Assembly: GCF_006539565.1 (NCBI RefSeq)
Contig: NZ_BJNG01000025.1
Span: 1 to 64,000 of the forward strand
DNA: 64,000 nucleotides
Direction: 5' to 3'
Source: Pseudonocardia hydrocarbonoxydans
Lineage (GTDB): Bacteria; Actinomycetota; Actinomycetes; Mycobacteriales; Pseudonocardiaceae
In this document: positions 38,726-46,867 of the stretch, piece after piece
Layout of the letters: each line of letters starts with the position of its first letter
How positions within the stretch are numbered: the stretch's first letter is position 1
Position numbers and translations under genes: made by a program
Notes under the pieces: model-generated
What the model saw: only the letters and a program-made list of their open reading frames with translations
What the model was told of the DNA's origin: nothing
The model's database searches: none

Positions 38726-39763
38726 TCACCGCAGGCTCCGGGCGGCGGCCAGCACGCCACGCTCCACCGACTCGATCTGCTCGGCGGAGATCACCGGCCG
38801 CAGGGCGCGGCCGCGCACGTAGTCGTCGAAGGCCTGGGTGGTGGTCCAGCGCGGGGTGAAGCCGAACTGGCGGCGCAGCCGCCCGGTGTCGACGACCCGG
38901 CCGAAGTTGAGGAAGCGCATCTGTTCCGGGGAGAAGTCGACGAGCCGCGCGCTGCGGAACAGCCGGCTCACCGGCCCGACGGCGCCGCTGGGCACCGGCA
39001 GCGGGACGCGCCCGGCCCGGCGGATGGCCTGGGACAGCAGCAGCACGCCGTCGGCGGCCACGTTGTAGACGCCCGGGATGTCGTGGCTCGTGGCGCGCTC
39101 CAGCACCGCCAGCGCGTCCTCCTCGTGCAGCAGCTGCACGCGGGCGTCGTAGCCCAGGACGGTGGGGATCACGGGCAGCGCGAAGTAGCGCGTGAGCACG
39201 GTGTCGATGCGCGGGCCGATGAAGTTCGAGAACCGCAGCACGGTGACCGAGACGTCGGGGCGGCGGCGGCCGAACCCGCGCAGGTACCCCTCGATCTCGA
39301 CGGCGTCCTTGGCGTAGCCGCCCGACGGGAGGTCCTTGGGGGTGGTGGTCTCGTCGAACAGCGCCGGGTCGCGCGGGCTCGACCCGTACACCGACGTCGT
39401 CGACTTGAGCACCATGCGCCGCACCGTCGGCGCCTTCTGGCACGCCGCGAGCAGCTGCATCGTGCCGATGACATTCATCTCCTTCATCGTGGCGCGCCCC
39501 CCGGAGGATCCCGGGTTGGCCGAGAGCGACGCGTGCACGACGGTGTCGACCGAGGCGTGCTCGATGACCTTGGAGATGAGCGGGTTGCGGATGTCGGCGC
39601 GCACGAACTCGGCGCGGCCCATCCGGCGCAGCAGGTCGCGCGGCGGCGGCACGGTGTCGACGCCGAGCACCCGGTCGATGTCGGGGTTGGCCGCGAGCCG
39701 GGCGGCGAGGTGCCCGCCCAGGAACCGGCTGACCCCCGTGACGAGCACGACGGAAGGAGCCAC
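38726..39763 (-). CDS. NAD-dependent epimerase/dehydratase (SDR) family
   Basis: 345 aa extended SDR protein. The Rossmann motif is VLVTGVSRFLGGHLAARLA, and the region SVYGSSP ... GGYAKDAVEIE supplies the YxxxK catalytic pair (Tyr and Lys in GGYAKDA). It corresponds to Rv0501 (galE2), but sugar-nucleotide specificity cannot be read from the sequence. GTG 39763 has GGAGGAG five bases upstream. It is followed at once by the acyltransferase gene. Confidence 0.88.
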   Translation of the reverse strand: MAPSVVLVTGVSRFLGGHLAARLAANPDIDRVLGVDTVPPPRDLLRRMGRAEFVRADIRNPLISKVIEHASVDTVVHASLSANPGSSGGRATMKEMNVIGTMQLLAACQKAPTVRRMVLKSTTSVYGSSPRDPALFDETTTPKDLPSGGYAKDAVEIEGYLRGFGRRRPDVSVTVLRFSNFIGPRIDTVLTRYFALPVIPTVLGYDARVQLLHEEDALAVLERATSHDIPGVYNVAADGVLLLSQAIRRAGRVPLPVPSGAVGPVSRLFRSARLVDFSPEQMRFLNFGRVVDTGRLRRQFGFTPRWTTTQAFDDYVRGRALRPVISAEQIESVERGVLAAARSLR

Positions 39764-39894
39764 GGAATCTCCTCCGGAGAACGAGCGATGCGGTGAGTGG
39801 CCGATGCTAGACCCTGCGCACCCACCCCGGGCCGGGTCGTGGTCACCGACACCCTGCACCGCGGGGGCCGCCGGCGGTCACCCGCCGGCGTGCC

Positions 39895-39996
39895 TCACTT
39901 GCCGAGCTTGCGACGCTGCACGCGGGTCTTGCGGAGAAGCTTGCGGTGCTTCTTCTTCGACATCCGCTTGCGGCGCTTCTTGATGACTGAACCCAT
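39895..39996 (-). CDS. 30S ribosomal protein bS22
   Basis: 33 aa, extremely basic: [18 protein letters not shown] then [15 protein letters not shown]. It matches the tiny actinobacterial ribosomal protein of the AURKAIP1/COX24 family (Rv0500B in M. tuberculosis), which binds near the decoding region of the small subunit. Too short to be found by length-filtered gene calling. AGGAAGG lies 10-16 bases upstream of the ATG. It keeps its conserved place between the HTH gene and the epimerase. Confidence 0.93.
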   Translation of the reverse strand: MGSVIKKRRKRMSKKKHRKLLRKTRVQRRKLGK

Positions 39997-40109
39997 GCTG
40001 GGTGCCTTCCTGGTCTACGGGTGGAGCGGACGGGCCCGGCGGCGGGTGGATCTGGGCAGCGCGGGAGGACGACCGGTGGTCCACCTTACCGGGGCACCCC
40101 GGCCGGCAC

Positions 40110-40313
40110 TCAGCCCGCGTCGAAGTAGGCGTTGCGGAGGTAGTCCTCGACCGCGGGCCGGGGCACGCGGAAGGAGCGGCCGACCCGGGCCGCCGGCAGC
40201 TCGCCGGAGTGCACGAGGCGGTACACCGTCATCTTGGAGACCCGCATGGTCGCCGCGACCTCGGCCACGGTCAGGAACTGCACCTGGGCGAACCCGTGCT
40301 GCTCGGACGCCAT
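40110..40313 (-). CDS. Excisionase-family helix-turn-helix protein (Rv0500A-like)
   Basis: 67 aa. LTVAEVAATMRVSKMTVYRLVHSGELPAARVGRSFRV is a winged HTH of MerR/Xis type, as in BldC. Despite the family name, this is a conserved chromosomal gene between proC and bS22 in actinobacteria, not part of a mobile element. ATG 40313 starts MASEQHGFAQVQF. Target sites unknown. Confidence 0.88.
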   Translation of the reverse strand: MASEQHGFAQVQFLTVAEVAATMRVSKMTVYRLVHSGELPAARVGRSFRVPRPAVEDYLRNAYFDAG

Positions 40314-40462
40314 CGCGCTCACCGCTTTCGACTGGTCACCAGTCCACGGCACTGGTGTTCCCGGAGAGCTTAGCGGTGCCGCTGTGACGACTTCGACACG
40401 CATCGCCACACGAGCGTGTCCTTCAGCCTCGCGTCAGGGTGATAAGGGGTCGTCCGATCGGG

Positions 40463-41275
40463 TCACCGTCCTGCCGCCGAGCGACCCAGCTCGACCGATC
40501 GGTCGCGCGCCGCCTCGATCGCGTCGATCAACGCGGCCCGCACGCCGTGCTTCTCCAGCTCCCGGATCGCGGCGATCGTGGTGCCCGCCGGGGAGGTGAC
40601 GGCCTCGCGCAGGATCACCGGGTGGTCGTCGGACTCGCGCAGCATCCGGGCCGCCCCGAACGCCGACTGGACGATCAGCTCGGCGGCCGTCGCGCGGGGC
40701 AGGCCGAGCAGGATCCCGGCGTCGATCATGGCCTCGACCAAGTAGAAGAAGTACGCCGGGCCGGAGCCGGACAGGGCAGTCACCGCGTCCTGCTGCGACT
40801 CCGGGACCCGCACGACCCGCCCCACCGACCCGAGGATCTTCTCGACGGCGGCGACCTGGTCGTCGCTGCTGTGGGCGCCGCCGGAGACCGCGCTCATCGC
40901 CTCACCGACCAGCATCGGGGTGTTCGGCATGACCCGGACGGCCGCCGTGCCGTCGGGCAGCGCGCCCTCGATGACGGCCAGCGGGATGCCCGCGCACAGC
41001 GACACCACCAGCGTGCCCGGCCGGATCACCGCGCGCAGGTCGGCCAGCACGGGCACGATGTCCTGCGGCTTGACGGCGACGACGACGATCTCGGCGTGCG
41101 CGGCGGCCCCGGCGACGTCGACCGCGGCCACGCCCAGGCGTGCGGTCAGCTCCGCGGCCCGCTCGGGGTGCCGCTCGGTGAACACCAGCTCGCCCGGCGC
41201 CCGCCCGGCGGCCAGCAGCCCCGCCAGCAGCGCCTCACCGATCTTCCCCGCCCCGAGCACCGCGATCCGTGTCAT
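40463..41275 (-). CDS. proC: Pyrroline-5-carboxylate reductase
   Basis: 270 aa; NAD(P)H-dependent last step of proline synthesis. The N-terminal Rossmann motif is IAVLGAGKIGEALLAGLL. The signature block is VTALSGSGPAYFFYLVEAMIDAG, with LREAVTSPAGTTIAAI near the C-terminus. Length and motif order are standard. It lies in the conserved actinobacterial order between the thioesterase and HTH genes. Confidence 0.96.
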   Translation of the reverse strand: MTRIAVLGAGKIGEALLAGLLAAGRAPGELVFTERHPERAAELTARLGVAAVDVAGAAAHAEIVVVAVKPQDIVPVLADLRAVIRPGTLVVSLCAGIPLAVIEGALPDGTAAVRVMPNTPMLVGEAMSAVSGGAHSSDDQVAAVEKILGSVGRVVRVPESQQDAVTALSGSGPAYFFYLVEAMIDAGILLGLPRATAAELIVQSAFGAARMLRESDDHPVILREAVTSPAGTTIAAIRELEKHGVRAALIDAIEAARDRSVELGRSAAGR

Positions 41276-41294
41276 GGGTCCAGACGGTAGCCCG

Positions 41295-42113
41295 CTACCC
41301 CAGCGGGGCCAGGGCCAGCTGGCGGGCCTGGCAGACCAGCCGGCCCGCGGCGTCGACGACGGTGGCGTCCTCGTCGAACCAGGTGCCGGCGACGACGCGC
41401 GAGCGCGACTCCACCCGCAGCCACCCCGGGGCCGGCTTCGCGCGGAGCAGGGCCGTCAGCTGGACGGTGGGGGCCCAGCCGAAGCGGCCGCCGACGTTGA
41501 ACACGGTGGGCGGCAGGATGTCGCCGGCCAGCAGGGCGAACAGGACGTCGGTGGGCTCGTCGCGCGGGCGGGTCCAGCCGCGGACCACCGGCGGGCCCTG
41601 CTCGCGGCGCATGAACGTCATCGACGACTCGTCGAAGCGCAGGTCGCACGACGTCGACAGGCCGAAGACGCTCTGCCCGGCGCCGGGGTCGAACGCGTCG
41701 GCGGGCGGCTCCGGGGCCAGGTCCGGCAGGTCGGCGTGCTGCGGCTCGTCGTCGGGCAGGACCCCCGCGGTGACGGTGGCCGCGAGCATCGCCTTCCCGC
41801 CCTGGCTCATCCGCACGGCCACCACCGACACCGTGCGGCCGAGCTTGAGCACCTCCGTCGTCATCTCGACGGGGCCGGGGTCGGGCGCGCGCAGGAAGTC
41901 GGCGGCGACGGCCAGCGGGTCGGGGGCCGCGCCGGGGGCGTCGGCGTCGAGGCGGGCCAGCCCGGCGCGGGTGAGCAGCACCAGCAGCAGCCCGCCGTGC
42001 GCCTTGGGCCCCACCGTCCAGTGCGGGCCCAGCTCGGCGGCGAAGCGGCCGCCGCCGAGGTCGTCGATGGCGATGGCGCGGCGGAAGGGCGCCGTCTCCG
42101 TCCCGGTCGTCAT
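41295..42113 (-). CDS. Acyl-CoA thioesterase-like double-hotdog protein
   Basis: 272 aa. Two hotdog-like halves: GPHWTVGPKAHGGLLLVLLTRAG with PDPLAVAADFLRAPDPGPVEM first, then FALLAGDILPPTVFNVG and WLRVESRSRVVAGTWFDEDATV. This resembles the TesB-like thioesterase family of actinobacteria. It probably hydrolyses an acyl-CoA, substrate unknown. ATG 42113 starts MTTGTETAPF. It is 19 bases upstream of proC on the same strand. Confidence 0.83.
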   Translation of the reverse strand: MTTGTETAPFRRAIAIDDLGGGRFAAELGPHWTVGPKAHGGLLLVLLTRAGLARLDADAPGAAPDPLAVAADFLRAPDPGPVEMTTEVLKLGRTVSVVAVRMSQGGKAMLAATVTAGVLPDDEPQHADLPDLAPEPPADAFDPGAGQSVFGLSTSCDLRFDESSMTFMRREQGPPVVRGWTRPRDEPTDVLFALLAGDILPPTVFNVGGRFGWAPTVQLTALLRAKPAPGWLRVESRSRVVAGTWFDEDATVVDAAGRLVCQARQLALAPLG

Positions 42114-42154
42114 GGGAGAAGCTCTATCACGCGCCCGCGCCCGACCCGGTGTGA

Positions 42155-42976
42155 TCAGGGCAACGCGGGGTCCGGAGCGGCCTGCAGGTGCAGCCGGGCG
42201 AACAGCAGCGACTCGGCGAGCAGCGACGTGCGCTCGTAGCGGGTGCGGCAGCGCCGGGTGCTGATCTCCAGCACCACGACACCGCTGAAGCCGGACGCCG
42301 CCAGCCGCTCGCAGACCTCCGCGCACGGCTGGGCGCCGCGCCCGGGCACCAGGTGCTCGTCGCGGGGGGAGCCGCTGCCGTCGGCGAGGTGCAGGTGCCG
42401 CAGGCCCTCGCCCATGCGGTCGAGCATGGCGAGGGCGTCGGAACCGGCGGCGGCGGTGTGGGAGAGGTCGAGCGTGTAGTGCGCGTGGCCGACCTCGGTG
42501 GGGTCGTAGCCGGGGCTGTAGGGCACCGCGCGCACGGGGCCGCGCTGCACCGGGAACATGTTCTCGACGGCCAGCGCGACGGCCCCCTCTCCCGACGTAC
42601 CGGCCTCGCCCGCCCTGGCCACCTCGTCGGCGAAGGCCGCGGCGTAGCGGCGCTGCCAGCGGAACGGCGGGTGCAGCACCACAGTCCCGGCACCGAGCTT
42701 CCTGGCCGCATCGACGGAACGTCGGATGCGGACGATCGGGTCGGCCCCCCACACCCGTTGGGTGACCGCGAGACAGGGAGCATGCACGGCCAGTACCGGC
42801 ACCCCGTACCGCCGGGCGAGGCGGTCGACGGCGGCGACGTCCTGGCTCACCGGGTCCGACCACACCATCAGCTCGACGCCGTCGTAGCCCAGCTCGGCGG
42901 CCACCTCGAAGCCCGCGGCGACCGGCTCGGGGTAGACCGACGCCGTCGACAGGGCGACGGGGGGCGAGGGGCTCAT
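42155..42976 (-). CDS. Sugar-phosphate isomerase/epimerase-like TIM barrel
   Basis: 273 aa xylose-isomerase-type TIM barrel (AP endonuclease 2 superfamily), corresponding to Rv0498. Putative metal-binding residues are in YDGVELMVW, LAVHAPCLAV, TVVLHPPFRW, LAVENMFP and HYTLDLSHTAAAG. Substrate unknown. Its ATG overlaps the stop of the upstream membrane-protein gene (ATGA), making a coupled set with that gene and the Ppx/GppA gene. Confidence 0.85.
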   Translation of the reverse strand: MSPSPPVALSTASVYPEPVAAGFEVAAELGYDGVELMVWSDPVSQDVAAVDRLARRYGVPVLAVHAPCLAVTQRVWGADPIVRIRRSVDAARKLGAGTVVLHPPFRWQRRYAAAFADEVARAGEAGTSGEGAVALAVENMFPVQRGPVRAVPYSPGYDPTEVGHAHYTLDLSHTAAAGSDALAMLDRMGEGLRHLHLADGSGSPRDEHLVPGRGAQPCAEVCERLAASGFSGVVVLEISTRRCRTRYERTSLLAESLLFARLHLQAAPDPALP

Positions 42977-44145
42977 CTGCCCATGAGTACCAGGATCGCC
43001 GGCGACACGGTGAGCAGGAGCCCGACGAGGACCGCGAAGATCGTGGTGCGGCGGTCGTCGTTGTGCAGCAGCGCCCGCACGATGACGACGAGCCCCACCG
43101 TGACCAGCACCGCGGAGGCGAGCGCGACGACCGGCAGGTTGCGCCACAGGAAACGGAACAGCACCCACAGCACGGCCCCGCCGAGCGCCCCGGCGACCCA
43201 CTGGACCACCACCGCCGCCCAGGTCGGGGCGGCGGCCCCCTTCGCCGCGGCACCGCGCCCGAGGCGGCGCTCGCGCGGGGGCGGGCCGTCGGGGTGCTTG
43301 CGCAGGTCGACCGGTGCGCCGAGCCCGGCGGGCTCCTCGCCCGCGCCGACGGGCCCCGCGGGCAGCGGCGGGGCGTCGTCGACCTCGGCGCCGTCGCGCA
43401 CGGCGTCCTGGGTGCGGGCCCGGTGCCAGGCCTCCGCGCCGACGGGGGCGGCGCCGACCATCGTCGACGGGCCGGCGTCGGGGTCGTCGGCCGGTGCGGA
43501 CTGCTGCTGCGGGATCGGCCGCGTGAAGAGGTCCTCCTCCACCGGCGCGTCGTCGCGGTAGCGCGGCATGACGTCGGTGGGGCGGTCGCGCTCGGGCCCG
43601 GCGTCGGGCTGCGCGCGGTCGGGCTGCACGCGGTCGGGCCGCGCAGCGGGGGGTCGGGGCGCCGCGGCGCGGCCGGCCGGCGGCTCGGCAGGGCGGACGG
43701 GCGGCAGGGCCCTGACCGCGGGGGGCCGGGCCGGGGCGGGGGCGGCCGGGGCCGGGCCGAAGACCGGCTGCGGGGGCGCGCTCCGGCCGTTCGCCGGACG
43801 GCCGTTCGGGACCTGGCCGTCGCCGGCCGGGGCGGTGAACAGGTCGGGTTCGGGCGCGGCGGGGCCCGGGCCGTCGGCGGGACGGCCGGTCGGCGGGACG
43901 GCGGCGGGTGCGGGCCCCTGCCGGGGGACGACCCCGGGCGCGACCGGGTCGCGGGGCTCCGCGCGGTCGGTGACCGGCGGCCCCGGCTCCCGCGTGGCGA
44001 GCGGTGGCCGACCGGGCGGGGCACCCTCGTCCGGGTCGTCGCTCTCCCGGCGGCGGCGACGCCGTCCGCTGGCACCGCCGTTGCCGTGCTCGGCGAGCAG
44101 CTCGGCGACGGTGCGCTGACGGGGGTGGTCGGTCTCGGAACTCAT
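42973..44145 (-). CDS. Proline-rich protein with C-terminal membrane domain (Rv0497-like)
   Basis: 390 aa. It starts [21 protein letters not shown] with an arginine cluster [12 protein letters not shown] Pro/Ala-rich disordered region runs to about residue 300, then three hydrophobic helices ([61 protein letters not shown]). Corresponds in position and layout to Rv0497. The N-terminal motif is typical of actinobacterial proteins that may be phosphorylated or recruit partners. No enzyme domain is seen. Overlaps both neighbours by four bases. Confidence 0.83.
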   Translation of the reverse strand: MSSETDHPRQRTVAELLAEHGNGGASGRRRRRRESDDPDEGAPPGRPPLATREPGPPVTDRAEPRDPVAPGVVPRQGPAPAAVPPTGRPADGPGPAAPEPDLFTAPAGDGQVPNGRPANGRSAPPQPVFGPAPAAPAPARPPAVRALPPVRPAEPPAGRAAAPRPPAARPDRVQPDRAQPDAGPERDRPTDVMPRYRDDAPVEEDLFTRPIPQQQSAPADDPDAGPSTMVGAAPVGAEAWHRARTQDAVRDGAEVDDAPPLPAGPVGAGEEPAGLGAPVDLRKHPDGPPPRERRLGRGAAAKGAAAPTWAAVVVQWVAGALGGAVLWVLFRFLWRNLPVVALASAVLVTVGLVVIVRALLHNDDRRTTIFAVLVGLLLTVSPAILVLMGR

Positions 44146-45167
44146 CCAGTACACCGTGCCTCGTACGACGTCAAGCGTCCAAGTCCGTCCGGCGCGTCCT
44201 GCGCCGAGCGGTCGGTCTGTGCCGAGGGCGGGCGGGTCGAGGCCTCCAACGTGTCGAGCCTGCGGAGGATGACGCCCTCCCGCAGCGCCCACGGACAGAT
44301 CTCCAGCTGCGTGATGTGCATCGCCCGCATCGCCGCCTCCGCGACCAGCGCACCGGCGACGAGCTGGTGCGCGCGGCTCGGGCTGACGCCCTCCAGCTCG
44401 GCGAGGTCGCCCGCCGACATCCGGGTGATGAACGCGGCGAGCTGGCGCAGCCCGACGTCGGTGAGCAGGCGCCGCGCCCGCGGCCCCGCGCTCGACGGCG
44501 CCGCCCCGGTGAGCCGGGCCAGCGAGCGGAACGTCTTCGACGTGCCGACGGCGAGGTCGGGCGCGCCGGCCCGCTTCATCCGCCGCGCGACGGGGGCCAG
44601 CTCGGTGTCGAGGTGGGCGCGCAGGGCGTCGATCTCGCGGCGCGAGGGCGGGTCGGACCGGAACCACTCGCGGGTGAGCCGACCGGCCCCCAGCGGCAGC
44701 GACGCGGCGACGGCCGGGTGCTCGTCGCGCCCGGCCGCGAGCTCCAGCGAACCGCCCCCGATGTCGAGCACCAGCAACCGGCCCGCCGACCATCCGTACC
44801 AGCGGCGGACGGCGAGGAAGGTGTAGCGCGCCTCGTCGTCGCCGGGCAGGACGTGCAGGCCCACGCCGGTCTCGTCGCGGACGCGGGCGAGGACGGCCGC
44901 GGAGTTGGTGGCGTCGCGCAGGGCGGAGGTGGCGAAGGCGAGCAGGTCGGAACAGCCCGCCTTCTGCGCCGCGGCCCCGGCCTTGGCGACGGCGCGGACC
45001 AGCGCGTCGGCCCCGGCCGGGGTCAGCGCGCCGGCGGCGTCGAGGTTCTCGGCGAGGCGCAGCTCGTCCTTCTCCGACGTCATCGGCGTGGGGTGCCCAC
45101 CCCGATGGGCGTCCACCACGAGCAGATGGACGGTGTTGGAGCCGACGTCGAGCACACCCAGGCGCAC
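44142..45167 (-). CDS. Ppx/GppA-family phosphatase
   Basis: 341 aa ASKHA-fold phosphatase, corresponding to Rv0496 (Ppx1). Motifs: [20 protein letters not shown] at the N-terminus, the second phosphate loop [16 protein letters not shown], and [14 protein letters not shown]. Hydrolyses exopolyphosphate or pppGpp. In the intact arrangement it would follow the senX3-regX3 phosphate-response genes directly; here a 7.1-kb mobile element separates them. The ATG is at 45167. Confidence 0.92.
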   Translation of the reverse strand: MRLGVLDVGSNTVHLLVVDAHRGGHPTPMTSEKDELRLAENLDAAGALTPAGADALVRAVAKAGAAAQKAGCSDLLAFATSALRDATNSAAVLARVRDETGVGLHVLPGDDEARYTFLAVRRWYGWSAGRLLVLDIGGGSLELAAGRDEHPAVAASLPLGAGRLTREWFRSDPPSRREIDALRAHLDTELAPVARRMKRAGAPDLAVGTSKTFRSLARLTGAAPSSAGPRARRLLTDVGLRQLAAFITRMSAGDLAELEGVSPSRAHQLVAGALVAEAAMRAMHITQLEICPWALREGVILRRLDTLEASTRPPSAQTDRSAQDAPDGLGRLTSYEARCTG

Positions 45168-45231
45168 CGGCCCAGGCTACTGCCCGGTCGTGATGCGGCC
45201 GTGACGCGGCCGTGATCGAACCCGTCTCACC

Positions 45232-45244
45232 CCTCGAACTTGTA
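45232..45244. repeat. Left attachment-site copy (att core)
   Basis: CCTCGAACTTGTA, identical to 52368-52380. On the minus strand the surrounding bases read GGC TAC AAG TTC GAG GGG TGA, i.e. the last codons (GYKFEG stop) of a RegX3-type gene with nothing upstream. This is the displaced original 3' end of regX3 left by integration. Confidence 0.8.
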
Positions 45245-45408
45245 GCCACGCCTCCCCCGCCCTGACCAGCCAGAACGCCGTACGAACGGCGGTGACCTGG
45301 GAGAACGAGCGGTGAGCACGGGTGGCGAGGTGTGACGAGGGGTCCCCCGGTTGGGGACTTCTGCGGGACCGGCGGGACTCACGTGGGACTGCTCGCGCCC
45401 ATCAGAAC

Positions 45409-45445
45409 GGCCCGGACCGGTGCTCGAACACCGGTGGCCCGGGCC
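45409..45445 (+). promoter_or_regulatory. Leader hairpin before the left recombinase operon
   Basis: GGCCCGGACCGGTG pairs with CACCGGT and CCGGGCC (three-base bulge) around CTCGAA, ending 24 bases before the ATG at 45470. It could be an attenuator or a terminator for transcription entering from the att side. Confidence 0.5.
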
Positions 45446-45469
45446 TTGATCGCCACCAGGAGGCGACCC

Positions 45470-45553
45470 ATGAACGAGGATCTCACCAGCCACGCGGCCG
45501 GGCGGCCGCACCTCGACTTCGACGCGACGCCCGCGTCGGGGAGCACTTCGTGA
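45470..45553 (+). CDS. 27-aa leader-like ORF overlapping the recombinase start
   Basis: MNEDLTSHAAGRPHLDFD plus ATPASGSTS. The ATG has one of the best ribosome binding sites in the element (AGGAGG-CGACCC-ATG). Its stop overlaps the GTG of the recombinase in the form GTGA, so the small ORF may deliver ribosomes to the recombinase by coupling. Alternatively, it marks an old frameshift at the recombinase N-terminus. No domain is recognisable. Confidence 0.5.
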   Translation: MNEDLTSHAAGRPHLDFDATPASGSTS

Positions 45554-46500
45554 CCGCGGCGGACCGCGTGCCGCCGCAGCACCGCGTGCCGGTGCACCGC
45601 AGAGCCAAGGTGCACCGGCTGCCGGCGATCGTCGACAACCTGCCGGGCGCGGTGTACCGCACGCAGCCCACGCGCTACCTCATCGAGCACCTGGACTGGA
45701 TGCGCCGGGCCGGGCGCGCGGACTCGACGATCAAGGCGCGCACGATGGCGCTGCACTTCCTCGCGCTGTGGCTGCACGGTGACCCGTTCGACGCGACGAG
45801 CCAGCAGCTCGACGCGTGGCAGTCGACGCTGAAGCCGTTGATCAAGATGCGCCATCAGACCTCGCTGATCCGGCCCTACTACCGCTTCGTGCAGGACCGC
45901 GGCTACCGCCTCGACAACCCGGCCGCGCTGCTGCCGCTCCCGCCTGCGCCGCGCCGGCTCCCTCGGCCGATCTCGGAGGAGCGGCTGATGGCCGCGGTCG
46001 CCGCGGCGCGGCCGCGGGTGCTGCGGTGGCTGCTGCTCGCTGGCTGGTCGGGTCTGCGGGCGGCCGAGATCGCCGGCCTGACCGTCGAGTCGTTCGCGGC
46101 GGACGGCACTGGCCAGGTGTGGGCCCGAGTGATGGGCAAGGGCTCGAAGGAGCGCGAGGTCCCGGTGCCCGCGTGGTGCTGGGAGCTGATCGAGCCGGCC
46201 CTGCCCGCGTCGGGGCCGTGCTGGGCGCGCGAGAAGGGCACCGGCCCGGTGACGGCGCAGCACGTGAGCCAGCTGTGCAACGACTACCTGCGCTCGCAGG
46301 GGATGTCGGACACCTTCCACGCGCTGCGCCACCGCGCGGCGACGGAGACCCTGCACGCCACCGGTGGCGACCTGCGCGCGGTGCAGGACCTGCTAGGGCA
46401 CTCGAACCTGGGGACGCTGCACGTCTACACCCGGGTGCGGCCGGGGACGCTTGCCGGCGCGGTGGCCGCGCTGGGCCGGCCCACGGACGAGCTGCGGTGA
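45550..46500 (+). CDS. Tyrosine recombinase (XerC/D-like), left end of element
   Basis: 316 aa. Core-binding domain around residues 40-125 (TRYLIEHLDWMRRAGRADST). The catalytic set is complete: R170 (SGLRAAEI), K177-region MGKGSKE, H257-R260 (HALR), H284 (LLGHSN) and nucleophile Y293 (HVYTRV). It cuts and rejoins DNA by a covalent phosphotyrosine; its site is unknown. The start GTG at 45550 is coupled to the 27-aa ORF. It is the second recombinase of the element and may resolve multimers or act with the other in integration. Confidence 0.88.
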   Translation: MTAADRVPPQHRVPVHRRAKVHRLPAIVDNLPGAVYRTQPTRYLIEHLDWMRRAGRADSTIKARTMALHFLALWLHGDPFDATSQQLDAWQSTLKPLIKMRHQTSLIRPYYRFVQDRGYRLDNPAALLPLPPAPRRLPRPISEERLMAAVAAARPRVLRWLLLAGWSGLRAAEIAGLTVESFAADGTGQVWARVMGKGSKEREVPVPAWCWELIEPALPASGPCWAREKGTGPVTAQHVSQLCNDYLRSQGMSDTFHALRHRAATETLHATGGDLRAVQDLLGHSNLGTLHVYTRVRPGTLAGAVAALGRPTDELR

Positions 46501-46655
46501 GCGCGGCCGTGGCGTGGTGGTGCATGGCGGCGGGCAGCGCCGGCGTGGTGCTCGGGCTGCTCGCGGGCCGGTGGCGGTGGGCCGGGCGAGCCCGGCACCG
46601 TGGCGGGCTGCAGCTGCGTCCGCCCCGGCGGCGCCGGCGACGAGGCGCGCGCTGA
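46497..46655 (+). CDS. Small one-span membrane peptide
   Basis: 52 aa: a hydrophobic N-terminus (AAVAWWCMAAGSAGVVLGLLAG), then a very basic tail ending RPPRRRRRRGAR. The GTG at 46497 overlaps the recombinase stop in the GTGA form, supporting real translation. Function unknown; a small phage membrane protein is possible. Confidence 0.55.
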   Translation: MSAAVAWWCMAAGSAGVVLGLLAGRWRWAGRARHRGGLQLRPPRRRRRRGAR

Positions 46656-46795
46656 GTAGCCGTCGAGGATTCAGCGGTGCGCCGGGCCGCGTTCTGGCAT
46701 GATCCGGCTGGTAGCGCAGCGGTTCGAGTGATCTCGCCGGGTGCGCAGGGCCCCGCGCTCGTGTGATCACGCCGGGGGTTGATCATCCCCTTCAT

Positions 46796-46838
46796 GCCGC
46801 CCGGCTGGTCCTCCCTGGCTCGGAGCCAGCCGGGCGGC
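46796..46838 (+). promoter_or_regulatory. Perfect 13-bp-arm hairpin before the capsid gene
   Basis: GCCGCCCGGCTGG (46796-46808) and CCAGCCGGGCGGC (46826-46838) pair perfectly around a 17-base loop, 29 bases before the capsid ATG. It may end upstream transcription or shape the capsid mRNA leader. The remaining sequence from 46656 to 46795 shows no gene. Confidence 0.55.
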
Positions 46839-46867
46839 CCCTGACACACCGTGAGGACCCCTTCCCG

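Noticed and set aside
40110-40313. Excisionase of a mobile element
   Set aside because: Although the HTH is of excisionase type, the gene sits in conserved chromosomal order between proC and bS22 with no recombinase nearby.
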